This document shows, piece by piece, positions 1 to 8,311 of a DNA stretch of 44,072 nt (position 1 is its first letter; each line of letters begins with the position of its first letter). This DNA is from a filamentous cyanobacterium Phorm 6 (GTDB taxonomy: Bacteria > Cyanobacteriota > Cyanobacteriia > Cyanobacteriales > Microcoleaceae), in assembly GCA_003003725.1 (NCBI GenBank), contig PVWI01000007.1, forward strand, positions 1 through 44,072, read 5' to 3'. The position numbers and the translations under genes were made by a program. A model generated the notes under the pieces. The model did no database searches and was not told where the DNA came from. It was given only the letters and a program-made list of their open reading frames with translations.

Positions 1-1190
1 TTTTTTGCATACTCTTTGCCATTCAATCCCCGCCGTTGGCGTTCCTCTGGATTCAGAAGTGCCGATTTGATGGAATTGGCGATCGCATCTACTTCCAAAG
101 GCCCCACCCAACCTGCCTCTGCTTGCCGTATGTCTTCCGCAATGTGAATGCGATCGGAAATAGCCACAGGTACACCAGCAGCCATCGCTTCTGCTACAGC
201 AATGCCAAAGTTTTCGTAATAAGAAGGCAATACAAATAAGTCGGCATTTCTCAATAATTCACTTTTCAAATCACCGCTCACAAAGCCAGTTATTGTTGTA
301 TATCTTGCTAAAATAGAATTCTGAATTTGTACTTTAATTTGTGTTTCATAATCAGCATCTTGGGGATTTGAACCAGCTAAAATAAAGCAAAATTCTATAC
401 CTGCTTCTAAAATACTTTCTAATGCTGGAATCAGTAAATTAAGCCCTTTTTTTGGTTCAATTCGCGACATAAATAATATTATTGGCACTTGAGATTCTCG
501 CAATCTCTGAGGATAAAAATTAGCAACAGATAAGTTTGTAGTAAGGACTTCAGTCCTTTCTATATTTGTCGCATCTACCTGCGAAATAAAATGGCGATCG
601 CAATCTGCTGTCACGCCTAATGGAATTACCAAATCTTTTGGCACAGGCATCTTGCCCGTGTCCCCCAAACCAAATCTTTCAGAGATTTTAGCTTCTTGTT
701 TGCTCGTGAAATGAATTGCGGCTGCACCTGCTAAATTAGGGCGTTCTAAAAGCTTACCATAAATCTGTTTTAACTGCTTTTTCTTCTGCAAATCAGCCGG
801 ATCTAGCATACCGCAGGGACGGATAATGTACGGCAAATGATGCCCTCTGGCAATTGTGGCGGCGAGGGTAGTTACTGGCGAGAACAAAGCGTGAATGTGA
901 GCGATATCAAATTGCCGCGCATTTTCATTTAACCATTGCAATAATGAGAGTGAAAACTTATATCTGCGGAAAGGAGAACAGCGGAAATAAATAATTTGAT
1001 AGCCGTTTTGTTTTATTGGTTGATTGAGGGGAACATCTAAGGGAGGTTGACCGATATCTCCGTTAGAATTTGTGGTGATAATCGTAACATCAATGTTTTT
1101 CGCAGCGAGGGCGGCAGAAAGTCCGAGTACCTTTTGACTGGGCCCGCCGTAGACGAGGGAAATTGAGGGGATAATTTGGATAATTCGCAT
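1..1190 (-). CDS. GT4-type glycosyltransferase, C-terminus cut by window edge
   Basis: About 396 residues are readable from an ATG at 1190. The reading frame is still open at base 1, so the last part of the protein is missing. The N-terminus has the GT-B pattern, with a Rossmann-like first strand followed by VYGGPSQK, the donor/acceptor loop of GT4 enzymes. The C-terminal half contains FMSRIEPKKG, then a sugar-nucleotide-binding segment with PSYYENFGIAVAEAMAAGVPV, which carries the conserved glutamates of the EX7E motif. Such cytoplasmic enzymes move a sugar from a nucleotide donor to a lipid carrier or growing polysaccharide. The substrate cannot be told. Two palindromic repeats are embedded in frame in the linker between the two domains. 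The gene is divergent from the RloA-like gene across a gap of about 100 bp. The family call is firm; the exact role is unknown. Confidence 0.88.
   Translation of the reverse strand, partial: MRIIQIIPSISLVYGGPSQKVLGLSAALAAKNIDVTIITTNSNGDIGQPPLDVPLNQPIKQNGYQIIYFRCSPFRRYKFSLSLLQWLNENARQFDIAHIHALFSPVTTLAATIARGHHLPYIIRPCGMLDPADLQKKKQLKQIYGKLLERPNLAGAAAIHFTSKQEAKISERFGLGDTGKMPVPKDLVIPLGVTADCDRHFISQVDATNIERTEVLTTNLSVANFYPQRLRESQVPIILFMSRIEPKKGLNLLIPALESILEAGIEFCFILAGSNPQDADYETQIKVQIQNSILARYTTITGFVSGDLKSELLRNADLFVLPSYYENFGIAVAEAMAAGVPVAISDRIHIAEDIRQAEAGWVGPLEVDAIANSIKSALLNPEERQRRGLNGKEYAK
544..557. repeat. Palindromic repeat core inside a glycosyltransferase gene
   Basis: The core AGGACTTCAGTCCT is the same palindrome found in the intergenic array at 14546-14695. 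Here it is translated in frame as part of ERTEVLTT, in the loop between the two GT domains. Confidence 0.7.
640..662. repeat. Imperfect palindrome inside a glycosyltransferase gene
   Basis: GGCACAGGCA and TGCCCGTGTCC form an imperfect inverted repeat around a short loop. On the minus strand it reads GDTGKMPVPK, in frame. It lies about 80 bp from the other in-gene repeat of the same glycosyltransferase. Confidence 0.6.
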
Positions 1191-1289
1191 GGTTAGCACT
1201 TGGTGTTAGCTGAGGTAGCTGGTTGTGTTATCATAGAAAGAATTGCAAAATTTGCACGTTATACTAATTTAGGCGATCGGAGGCACGTT

Positions 1290-2579
1290 ATGCTGATTGG
1301 ATTCAGCGTCGGCAACTACAAATCTTTTAAAGAAACTGTCACTCTCAGCATGGTAGCTTCATCAATTACGGAAGAGGAAAAAGAGCTTGACGCAAATAAT
1401 GTTTTTGAAATCAATCATAAATTAAACTTGCTTAAAAGTGCTGCTATTTATGGAGCAAATGCCAGTGGCAAAAGCAACCTGATCGCTGCTATTAACTTTA
1501 TGAAGTGGTTTGTCCTCAATTCATCCAAAGAAACGCAAGTTTCAGAGGCGATCGATATTGAAGCATTCAGGCTAAGTACGGAGACAGAAAAAGAGCCGTC
1601 TTTCTTTGAAATCGTTTTTCTACTTGAAGGCAAAACTTTTAGGTACGGTTTTGAGGTGAACGCGCGGGAAGTTGTTTCTGAGTGGCTATTTCAAGCTGAT
1701 GACAGTGAAGAAGAAATGCTTTTTGAACGGAATTCTGATAATTATATATTAGATAATTTCCCAGAGGGACAAGGCATTAGCGATAAAACCCGAAGTAATG
1801 CTTTATTTCTTTCTGTTGTTGCACAATTTAATGGTAAAGTCTCTGGCAAAATTCTGCTGTGGTTCAGTAAAAATTTGCAATTGATATCAGGCTTGCAAGA
1901 TACACAATACCGCAAGGAAACTTTAGAGTCTTTTGAGAACGAGAGCCACAGACATGATATTATTGAATTTATCAAAAAATTAGACTTAGGCATTGCTGAT
2001 ATCGAAATCATCAATCTACCTGTATTTGTTGTTGCCAATAATAATACTCCAGTATACGGTAGTTCCTACGGTAGTTTATACCCTATTTCTGCAATGAAAC
2101 CAGCGGTAAAAACTGTTCACCGGAAATATGATGCTGACGGTAAGCAAACTTCTCTAGAACTATTCGATATCGAAAAGCATGAATCCGAGGGAACAAACAA
2201 ACTATTTGCATTAGCAGGCATTCTCCTGGATACTTTAAGAACAGGAAAACTTTTATTAATTGATGAACTTGATGCCAGACTTCATCCGCTGATTACTCGC
2301 GAATTAATCTGCTTATTCAATTCTAACGAGACTAATCCGCACAACGCACAGCTTATATTCACGACACACGACACAAACTTGCTCAGCAGCAAGACTTTTC
2401 GCAAGGATCAAATATGGTTTACTGAAAAGGATAACAAGGATGCTACTGATTTGTACTCTTTGGTAGAGTATAAAGTCGGGAAAGATGCCTCATTCGAGCG
2501 CGATTACATTATCGGCAAGTATGGCGCTATCCCTTTTATTGGTAATTTCAAAGAACTAATAGGTGAACTTCATGAGTAA
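1290..2579 (+). CDS. rloA: RloA-like AAA15/AAA21-family ATPase
   Basis: A 429-residue ABC/SMC-like ATPase. The ATG at 1290 is chosen over the upstream alternative at 1200 because a GGAGG lies 6-7 bases before it and the protein then begins with the family-typical MLIGFSVGNYKSFKE. Walker A is GANASGKS (about residues 55-62). Walker B is LLLIDELDARLHP (about 324-336), and the H-loop is TTHDTN (about 360). These are the features of AAA15-type ATPases such as RloA, AriA of PARIS and the ATPase part of OLD proteins. The gene overlaps the next one by 8 bp, so the two are probably co-translated. By family knowledge the ATPase would sense infection or DNA ends and control the partner TOPRIM protein. 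The family and pairing are well supported; the role in defence is inferred. Confidence 0.88.
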   Translation: MLIGFSVGNYKSFKETVTLSMVASSITEEEKELDANNVFEINHKLNLLKSAAIYGANASGKSNLIAAINFMKWFVLNSSKETQVSEAIDIEAFRLSTETEKEPSFFEIVFLLEGKTFRYGFEVNAREVVSEWLFQADDSEEEMLFERNSDNYILDNFPEGQGISDKTRSNALFLSVVAQFNGKVSGKILLWFSKNLQLISGLQDTQYRKETLESFENESHRHDIIEFIKKLDLGIADIEIINLPVFVVANNNTPVYGSSYGSLYPISAMKPAVKTVHRKYDADGKQTSLELFDIEKHESEGTNKLFALAGILLDTLRTGKLLLIDELDARLHPLITRELICLFNSNETNPHNAQLIFTTHDTNLLSSKTFRKDQIWFTEKDNKDATDLYSLVEYKVGKDASFERDYIIGKYGAIPFIGNFKELIGELHE

Positions 2580-3201
2580 AAAAAGTTCGTCTAGAAGAAA
2601 TATTGATTACTACAATCGAAAAGATAAAAGTAGAAGATGGTTTTTAATCGTGTGCGAAGGTGAGAAAACAGAACCCAACTATTTTAGAAGGTTCCCGGTA
2701 GACACAAAGGTAATTAACCTGGATATCAGAGGAGAAGGAAGAAATACGAATAGTTTAGTAACAAAAGCTATTAAGTTAAAAAACGACACAGAATTCGACG
2801 AAACAGACCGATTTTGGTGCGTGTTCGATCGCGATAAAAACCCTAAAAATCCTAACGATTCGCAAAATTTTAATTCAGCCATAACTCTTGCAAGAAATAA
2901 CGGCATTGACGTAGCTTATTCAAATGATGCTTTTGAATTGTGGTATTTGCTGCACTTCGATTTTCATAATACGGGAATTTCTCGCCAGCGTTATCAAAAT
3001 ATGCTAACCAATAAATTGGGACACAAGTATCAGAAAAACAGCGAGACGATTTATGAGGAACTGAAAAGCAAACAGCAGGATGCGATTAAACACGCAAAAC
3101 TGCTTTTACAGACATACGATCGCCCCAATCCTGAAACTGACAATCCTTCAACAACAGTACATTTGCTAGTGGAAGAACTTAACAGTTTTATGCCTGATTG
3201 A
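2572..3201 (+). CDS. rloB: RloB-like TOPRIM-fold protein
   Basis: 209 residues from the ATG at 2572, which overlaps the end of the ATPase gene; GGTGAA lies just upstream. The N-terminus is basic and is followed by LIVCEGEKTEPNYF, with the TOPRIM-type glutamate at about residue 29. FWCVFDRD then has the DxD pair at about 86 and 88. A short C-terminal region contains AFELWYLLHF, which is typical of RloB. RloB was first named as an ORF linked to type I restriction loci (with RloA). TOPRIM partners of AAA15 ATPases, as in PARIS and Gabija/OLD-like systems, act as nucleases. The target here, DNA or RNA, is unknown. The gene ends 27 bp before a convergent small gene. Confidence 0.87.
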   Translation: MSKKSSSRRNIDYYNRKDKSRRWFLIVCEGEKTEPNYFRRFPVDTKVINLDIRGEGRNTNSLVTKAIKLKNDTEFDETDRFWCVFDRDKNPKNPNDSQNFNSAITLARNNGIDVAYSNDAFELWYLLHFDFHNTGISRQRYQNMLTNKLGHKYQKNSETIYEELKSKQQDAIKHAKLLLQTYDRPNPETDNPSTTVHLLVEELNSFMPD

Positions 3202-3228
3202 TGAGGAATTTTGGCAGTACATACATCT

Positions 3229-3408
3229 TTAATTATCTGCAAAAGGCGGCCCGTCTAGCTGTTCAGCTTCCTCTCTCTTTGTTGCTGTAATTTGGGTATT
3301 GTGAGCCATTGTCTTGGAAAATTCGTACATTTCACTGGCTTTAGCTTCCGCGGCTTTCACAATTTCCAGGATTTCCAGGAGTTCGCTTTCATCTGGTAAT
3401 TGTTTCAT
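3229..3408 (-). CDS. 59-residue acidic hypothetical protein
   Basis: An intact reading frame of 59 codons starts with MKQLPDESELLEILE and ends with DGPPFADN. It is rich in Glu, Lys and Ala, contains no Cys and is predicted to be mainly helical. Its ATG overlaps the TGA of the preceding gene in an ATGA junction (3405-3408), a sign of translational coupling and good evidence that this short frame is real. No family is recognised. It is convergent with rloB. It could be the small partner of the 115-residue protein; nothing in the sequence gives a function. Confidence 0.6.
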   Translation of the reverse strand: MKQLPDESELLEILEIVKAAEAKASEMYEFSKTMAHNTQITATKREEAEQLDGPPFADN

Positions 3409-3752
3409 TGCAATACTTCTAATCTCTCAACTACTTTGTCGATCATAACTTTAGATTCGGGAGCAATATGTAGCAAGGCTGCTAAATAATCTGCTGCTTT
3501 TTGAACATCTTCATCCGGCACACCAGCCATCAATACATTGCTCACAATGTGCTCTGCTTGTAAGCGAACACCTAATACGCAAAATTTAAAATTACTGATC
3601 GAAGAAAAGTATTGCATCAGTATTTCATTTTCGGGAAAAAGAGACATGGCTCTTCTCAATACAAAAAGTCCCTCAGTTGCTTGGCGATCAGTATCGCCTA
3701 GTACCTGGTATAGTTCGTCTACCAAAGGTCGTATGTCGGAAGGAATAGACAT
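3405..3752 (-). CDS. Conserved-looking hypothetical protein, 115 residues
   Basis: A soluble, probably all-helical protein: MSIPSDIRPLVDELYQVLG at the N-terminus, then segments resembling TPR-like helices (ATEGLFVLRRAMSLFPEN, AADYLAALLHIAPESKV). There is no signal peptide or membrane segment. It forms a coupled pair with the 59-residue gene that follows. It sits 43 bp downstream of a glycosyltransferase gene on the same strand and may share its transcript. No known family is recognised. A role as a helical adaptor or regulatory protein is only a guess from the fold. Confidence 0.7.
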   Translation of the reverse strand: MSIPSDIRPLVDELYQVLGDTDRQATEGLFVLRRAMSLFPENEILMQYFSSISNFKFCVLGVRLQAEHIVSNVLMAGVPDEDVQKAADYLAALLHIAPESKVMIDKVVERLEVLQ

Positions 3753-3795
3753 TTACCACAGTTTTTATTTAACACTTGCATTATAGCGCTAAAAC

Positions 3796-4965
3796 TTACA
3801 ACAATTCTTTATAAAATTCCCACAACTGCTCAGCTAAAGCTTGATTTGTATAATTGCTCATCGCTCTATGATAACCCCGATCGCCCAAATCAGCAGCCAA
3901 CTCCCGCCGCTCCATCAATTGCCGCAAACAATCTCGCAATTTCTCGGCATTTCCTTCGGGAAATATTAAGCCCGCATCGCCGATGACATGGGGAATTTCC
4001 CCGCAGTCTGAACCAACAACCGGAATTTTGCAAGCCATCGCTTCGATTAAAACGTGGCCGAATTGTTCCTTCCAACCCACAGTAGTCAAAGTTTTGAACT
4101 TATAGCTGGTTTGCGATGGCAATACCAAACAATTCATCAAGTTGATATATGCGGGAACCTCTTCGTGGGAAACGCTTTCTACCCAGATTATTCGGTCGCT
4201 GATGCCCCATTCAATCGATTTTTCGACAAGTTGCGATCGCAATTTTCCTTGCCCTACTAACAGCAATTTCCAAGGGAGTTGTTTCAACCCATCCAAAGCT
4301 TCTCCCAAAGTTAGTAGTCCTTTTTCTTCGACAAATCTCCCTACAAATCCTACTACAAAATCGGTCGGTTCAATACCAAATCTACGCGATAAATCAGCAT
4401 CTTTAGAGGTAGGATAAAAAAATGTTTTGTCTACTCCCAATTGTGGCATTACTTTGATCGCACCTGTGTAACCACGCTGGCGCAAAATTTTAGATCCATC
4501 TAGGTTGCCGGCAATAATTCCGTCGGTGTGTTGAAGATTACAATTTTCTAACACAGAAACAGGCCATTTCAATTGATAAGGCAGATTCCACCAGGTAAAG
4601 AATATATTTTTTGCTTTGAACTTCAGGATTTTATTTAAAGCAATTAACTGAGCATAAGCCAGGGATTTTGAACCCTGTTCGACTTGAATAATCTGTGGTT
4701 GAAATTCCTGCAACAGTTGAATTATCTCTGTGCCAAATGTTAGCAATCCTTGATTATTTTGACTAAAATTAGAAATTGGTACTACTCTGAACGAACTTTC
4801 TTGATAAAATTCAGTTTCTATAATTTTATTTTGTACGCCTCCAGGTTTCCAGCGTTGTGGCACTACAATTGTTACTTCAATACCTGGTTCTAGTTTTGCT
4901 AAAATCTTGAATTTGGCGCGATTTATGTCTACAATGTAGGTGTGGCTGGCAACGAGAATTCTCAT
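3796..4965 (-). CDS. GT4-type glycosyltransferase
   Basis: 389 residues with the two Rossmann-like domains of a GT-B enzyme. The N-terminal domain starts MRILVASHTYIVD. The C-terminal domain begins around VVGFVGRFVEEKGLLTL (about residue 205), followed by LLLVGQGKLR and the donor-binding stretch EQFGHVLIEAMACKIPVVGS, with the conserved Glu residues of the EX7E motif. The end, AMSNYTNQALAEQLWEFYKELL, is typical of full-length family members, so the gene is intact. It transfers a sugar from a nucleotide donor, likely in exopolysaccharide or hormogonium slime synthesis given the neighbouring glycosyltransferases; the substrate cannot be read. Its start codon lies only a few bases from a GGAAGAA heptamer array. 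Confidence 0.9.
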   Translation of the reverse strand: MRILVASHTYIVDINRAKFKILAKLEPGIEVTIVVPQRWKPGGVQNKIIETEFYQESSFRVVPISNFSQNNQGLLTFGTEIIQLLQEFQPQIIQVEQGSKSLAYAQLIALNKILKFKAKNIFFTWWNLPYQLKWPVSVLENCNLQHTDGIIAGNLDGSKILRQRGYTGAIKVMPQLGVDKTFFYPTSKDADLSRRFGIEPTDFVVGFVGRFVEEKGLLTLGEALDGLKQLPWKLLLVGQGKLRSQLVEKSIEWGISDRIIWVESVSHEEVPAYINLMNCLVLPSQTSYKFKTLTTVGWKEQFGHVLIEAMACKIPVVGSDCGEIPHVIGDAGLIFPEGNAEKLRDCLRQLMERRELAADLGDRGYHRAMSNYTNQALAEQLWEFYKELL

Positions 4966-4970
4966 TTATT

Positions 4971-5012
4971 GGAAGAAGGAAGAAGGAAGAAGGAAGAAGG
5001 AAGAGGGAAGAA
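4971..5012. repeat. GGAAGAA heptamer tandem array
   Basis: About six near-perfect copies of a 7-bp purine unit, beginning 6 bp upstream of the start codon of the glycosyltransferase at 3796-4965. The same unit recurs at 8258, 10536, 22246 and 25038. It resembles the short tandemly repeated repetitive (STRR) sequences known from filamentous cyanobacteria. Confidence 0.85.
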
Positions 5013-5111
5013 TAGGTGTTGAAAATTTATGTTCGTTATTGATTGAGAAGGGTGGTGCTACGGGCAGCCTCTGCGATTGCTTCACTTCACTGCGTTGCAT
5101 TCGCAATGACA

Positions 5112-6083
5112 TCATTCAGTTTTTTTGTCTTGATTGGTATGAATTTGTCCGTCATTCCAGAGGGATTGGATGAGTGTCATGAGGGCACTGATAAAACCGA
5201 GGATATAAAATGCAAATCTAGTGATAATCTTAATGGGCGATCGGCTTTTGTAGCAAGGTGGATTGCCCAAAACGTGGCAGTCAAAGAGTTTGGCGAAAAA
5301 TCGCAGGCATTGAAAGACGGTTAAATTTTTCAATCCCATGAGGAAATGGTTGTGATAAAATGTGACTTGATATTTGATCGATCGCGTGCTGATGTCGTGA
5401 CACCCGCCGCTCTCTTCGCCCAAATGAACTAAACAGGCATTGGGATCGTACCAAATTTTCAGGCCAGTCGATCGCAACTTCAAACAAAAATCCGACTCCT
5501 CCCGCACCGCACTCCCTGCAAACCGCTCATCGAAACTCAACCCGTGCTCAGTAAAAACCTGCTTGCGAAAGGACATATTGCAGCCCCTAGCCGAGAGCAC
5601 CTGCTGTGGTTTGACTGTGTGTACCAAATCGATAAAATACCACGCAATGCCTGCATCCATCGCTTCTGGTGGCAAATAGTCGATCGTCAAATCGCCTCTA
5701 GAATCCCCCAACTTCATCCGATCAAAAACCCTGCCCGCCACACATCCCACATCCGGTTTTTCTAAATAGTTGTCAGCGTGAGCCGCCAAAAAACCATCCG
5801 GCAATTGTACATCATCATCAATAAATAAAATAATCTCTCCAACTGCGCGCCTCACTGCATAATTTCGAGCAGCCGGCAAACTCGCCCAATCTACTCGAAA
5901 CCACCGAATTTTGCCAGCATTTGCCAATTCTTCTAAATAAACTTCAGTTTCAAAGGAGTGAGTGCGAGTTTGATCGATTACCAGCACTTCAAAATTATGG
6001 TAATTTTGCCGAATCGTATCAGCCAATGTCTCTCGCAGGGGTTGCTCGCGGTTATAGGTGGGTATCACAACAGAAATCATCAT
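5112..6083 (-). CDS. GT2-family glycosyltransferase
   Basis: 323 residues. The GT-A fold of family 2 is clear: MMISVVIPTYNREQPLRETL at the N-terminus, FEVLVIDQT, the DXD-type metal site EIILFIDDDVQLPDGF (about residues 88-103), then a long acceptor domain with ARGCNMSFRKQVF and REESDFCLKLRSTGLKIWYDP, which matches the catalytic-base region of the family. The last 50 residues are hydrophobic (FAFYILGFISALMTLIQSLW), suggesting membrane association. The gene lies in the same direction as the GT4 gene 147 bp downstream. It probably adds a sugar during polysaccharide synthesis; the substrate is unknown. Either of two adjacent ATG codons could be the start. Confidence 0.9.
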   Translation of the reverse strand: MMISVVIPTYNREQPLRETLADTIRQNYHNFEVLVIDQTRTHSFETEVYLEELANAGKIRWFRVDWASLPAARNYAVRRAVGEIILFIDDDVQLPDGFLAAHADNYLEKPDVGCVAGRVFDRMKLGDSRGDLTIDYLPPEAMDAGIAWYFIDLVHTVKPQQVLSARGCNMSFRKQVFTEHGLSFDERFAGSAVREESDFCLKLRSTGLKIWYDPNACLVHLGEESGGCHDISTRSIKYQVTFYHNHFLMGLKNLTVFQCLRFFAKLFDCHVLGNPPCYKSRSPIKIITRFAFYILGFISALMTLIQSLWNDGQIHTNQDKKTE

Positions 6084-6130
6084 TCGTAGTTGCCACTTTT
6101 GTTATCTCAATTCCGGTTGCACCGGAATGA

Positions 6131-6168
6131 TGTTGACTGTTGATTGTTGACTGTTGACTGTTGACTGT
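6131..6168. repeat. TTGACTG heptamer tandem array
   Basis: About five units of a 7-bp repeat (one unit reads TTGATTG) lie in the 188-bp gap between the GT2 and GT39-like genes. Nothing else is visible in that gap except a short CCGGTTGCACCGG-type palindrome at about 6111-6124. Confidence 0.85.
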
Positions 6169-6271
6169 GAATCTAAAAACTAAAAATTGCGCCGAGATAG
6201 GTGGTAACTTGTAAACATCATTCATGAATTGCCCTCTAATTTATCACCTGACGATGCAGTCGCAAACGATA

Positions 6272-7910
6272 TTATTTTTCTAAACCCCAAAGCCAGACAT
6301 CGCCCGGTTGGTAAATTGGTGTGATTTTATATTTTTGCACCTTTTCTAGTTCAAATTGTAATAGCTCGGTGCTTCGGTAAAGGAATACATCGCTAAAACC
6401 ATCAGGGATTTTGACTTGCTCGGGTTTGACAGCCAGCAAAAGCTGTATTTCTGGCTTCAGCAAATAGCTGAAAGACAGTATTTTTCCTGTGAGGTTATTG
6501 CCTCCATGACAGATTACTAAAGGCTTTTTTGCTTGATTGACAATCGAGGCTACTGCGGGATTGTATTTAGTGCTAGAGGGATATTTATTCCACCAAAGTT
6601 GTGACTGAGAGCTAACTGCACAGGAAATTATTTCACTTGATATTAGTGCTATTAAACCAAGTTGCCATAGTTTTTTTTTTGGAATTGGTGGCGACTACAC
6701 TTTTAACTGTAAATAGGTAAGAAATAGCTAGTTGGATTTCCAAAATATAGGGAACCAGATAGCGATCGGCAACGCCTCCGACTGCTATTAATACTATCGC
6801 TGTAATTGCGATCGCTGTCAAGACAAACAGCCAAACTCGTTTGGGGGTTGATTTGTATATCGAGTATATTGAATATGCGATCGCTAACAGCAATACAACG
6901 GCTATCATCATTCTGATTAAATCTGTAGCCAGATTGCTCGAACCCAATTTGATGATTCCGCCCGCCCAATGCGTGTCTACAAACATTCGGCAGGTGATGA
7001 TAATTAAAGGTTTAAGTGAAGACATAAAAGACAGGGAAATGCGCGGCAATCCTACTGTTGCCTCAATTTTTTGCGAGTTATAAACTAATACACAAATCCA
7101 AGGAGCAAACATGATTGTTGCTGCCGCTGAAGCTAGTAAATAAGCAATTAATGTTTTGCTAAAACGCCAATTTTCAGTTATAATTACATAGATCCCGTGG
7201 GTAAATATTACTATAAAGAATAATAAACTAGAATACAGTCCTAACGTCAGACCGATCGCATAAATGAACCAAACAGCCTTGCTAAATTTAGATGTGGCGG
7301 GAGAATTTTTTAGGGCGATCCTCTTCGTTGGCGTAGCCCCCGTAGGGGCGGGCTTCGCTAACGCCCGTAGCAGCATTGCATTCGACAGCAAGACGAGGAC
7401 TGCAAACATCATGTACGGCCTTGCCTCTTGCGCGTACAAGACGTGAAAGGGCGAAACAGCGGTGATTGTAACAGCTATCAATCCCGCAGAGGCAGAGCGA
7501 AACAATTCCCAGCACAGCCAATAAATGCTGGGAAAAACTAGCAAACTAATCCAAGCTGAAAGACTTCTCACAGTCGCCACTTGCGGGCCGAACAACTGCA
7601 CCCAAAATCGGGCTAAAATAAAATATAGTGGCGGTAGTTGAGGTTCTTCTGTAGCTAAACCTTTAACAGTATCCAACCAACTTTTTTCGGGATTTATGTG
7701 CTGGTATTTCCGCTGCAAATCTGCGACGCTAATTGTTTTACCTTGAAAATCTTGCTGCGCCATTTCCGTCCAGGTGTAGCCAGAAATTCGCAGCGACGTG
7801 ATAGATTCGTCGAAGGAGTAGACTTTGCGATCGAGGTTTGTAAAGCGAAAAAATATCCCCGTTATTAATATGACGACAATTAAAAGTTTTAACGAAATTT
7901 GATGCACCAT
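6272..7910 (-). pseudogene. GT39-like membrane glycosyltransferase, frameshifted in an A10 tract
   Basis: The first 410 codons (7910 down to about 6681) encode a polytopic GT-C protein. It has an N-terminal membrane helix, the periplasmic loop SFDES with the Asp-Glu pair at residues 34-35 that is typical of this superfamily, and about ten further hydrophobic segments. The frame then runs into a run of ten A on the minus strand (T10 at 6671-6680) and ends 20 codons later. The next frame continues without a stop for about 135 codons, to 6272. It carries LWQLGLIALIS, a plausible last helix and soluble tail, and ends GDVWLWGLEK. Nine A would give one protein of 545 residues, the usual size for the family. 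The cause may be a real mutation, polymerase slippage or a homopolymer sequencing error. The likely role is lipid-linked sugar transfer at the membrane. Confidence 0.85.
7324..7370. repeat. Palindromic GC-rich repeat inside the GT39-like gene
   Basis: GTTGGCGTAGCCCCC and GGGGCGGGCTTCGCTAAC form nested inverted repeats. They are translated in frame as part of KPAPTGATPTKRI, a polar loop between membrane helices. This looks like a repeat inserted into a loop that tolerates it. Confidence 0.6.
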
Positions 7911-8056
7911 TTTGAATTGATTTGCTTTTCATAAAATCAGAAATGGGAAAATGAAGAAAGAAGAATTTAGTTGTTTAGTCTAGAGGGAATAAGGATGAGG
8001 GAATAAGTCTGAGAAATTGGTTTCAATATTCCCTATATTTCTCTAGAGGATTCTTG

Positions 8057-8257
8057 CCATTGGTGTCAACTTAATCTCAAGCTTAGTATTAGCCTAATGT
8101 TGATCGCGGAGGCCTATATCCCCCCTAACCCCCCTTCTTAAGGGGGGGGACAAGAGTCTGATCGACAGTCCCCCTTCTTAAGGGGGATTTAGGGGGATCT
8201 GGCTTCGGCGATCAACGAGATATACAAAGGATTTCAGACTTAAGTTGATACTAATGG
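8057..8257. mobile_element. 201-bp MITE-like inverted-repeat element
   Basis: The ends CCATTGGTGTCAACTTAA and, on the other strand, CCATTAGTATCAACTTAA match at 16 of 18 positions. Further in, GTTGATCGC(G/C) pairs with its complement, and the centre is a C/G-rich double hairpin (about 8119-8199, CCCCCTT-CTTAAGGGGG). There is no ORF inside. Related cores occur at 19073, 24278 and 42806. The rest of the 400-bp gap between the GT39-like gene and glmM holds only this element and a heptamer array. Confidence 0.7.
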
Positions 8258-8303
8258 CTTCTTCCTTCTTCCTTCTTCCTTCTTCCTTCTTCCTTCTTCT
8301 TCC
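8258..8303. repeat. CTTCCTT heptamer tandem array
   Basis: About six pyrimidine-rich 7-bp units, the complement of the GGAAGAA unit seen elsewhere. They end 9 bp from the glmM stop codon. Confidence 0.85.
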
Positions 8304-8311
8304 CATTTCCA

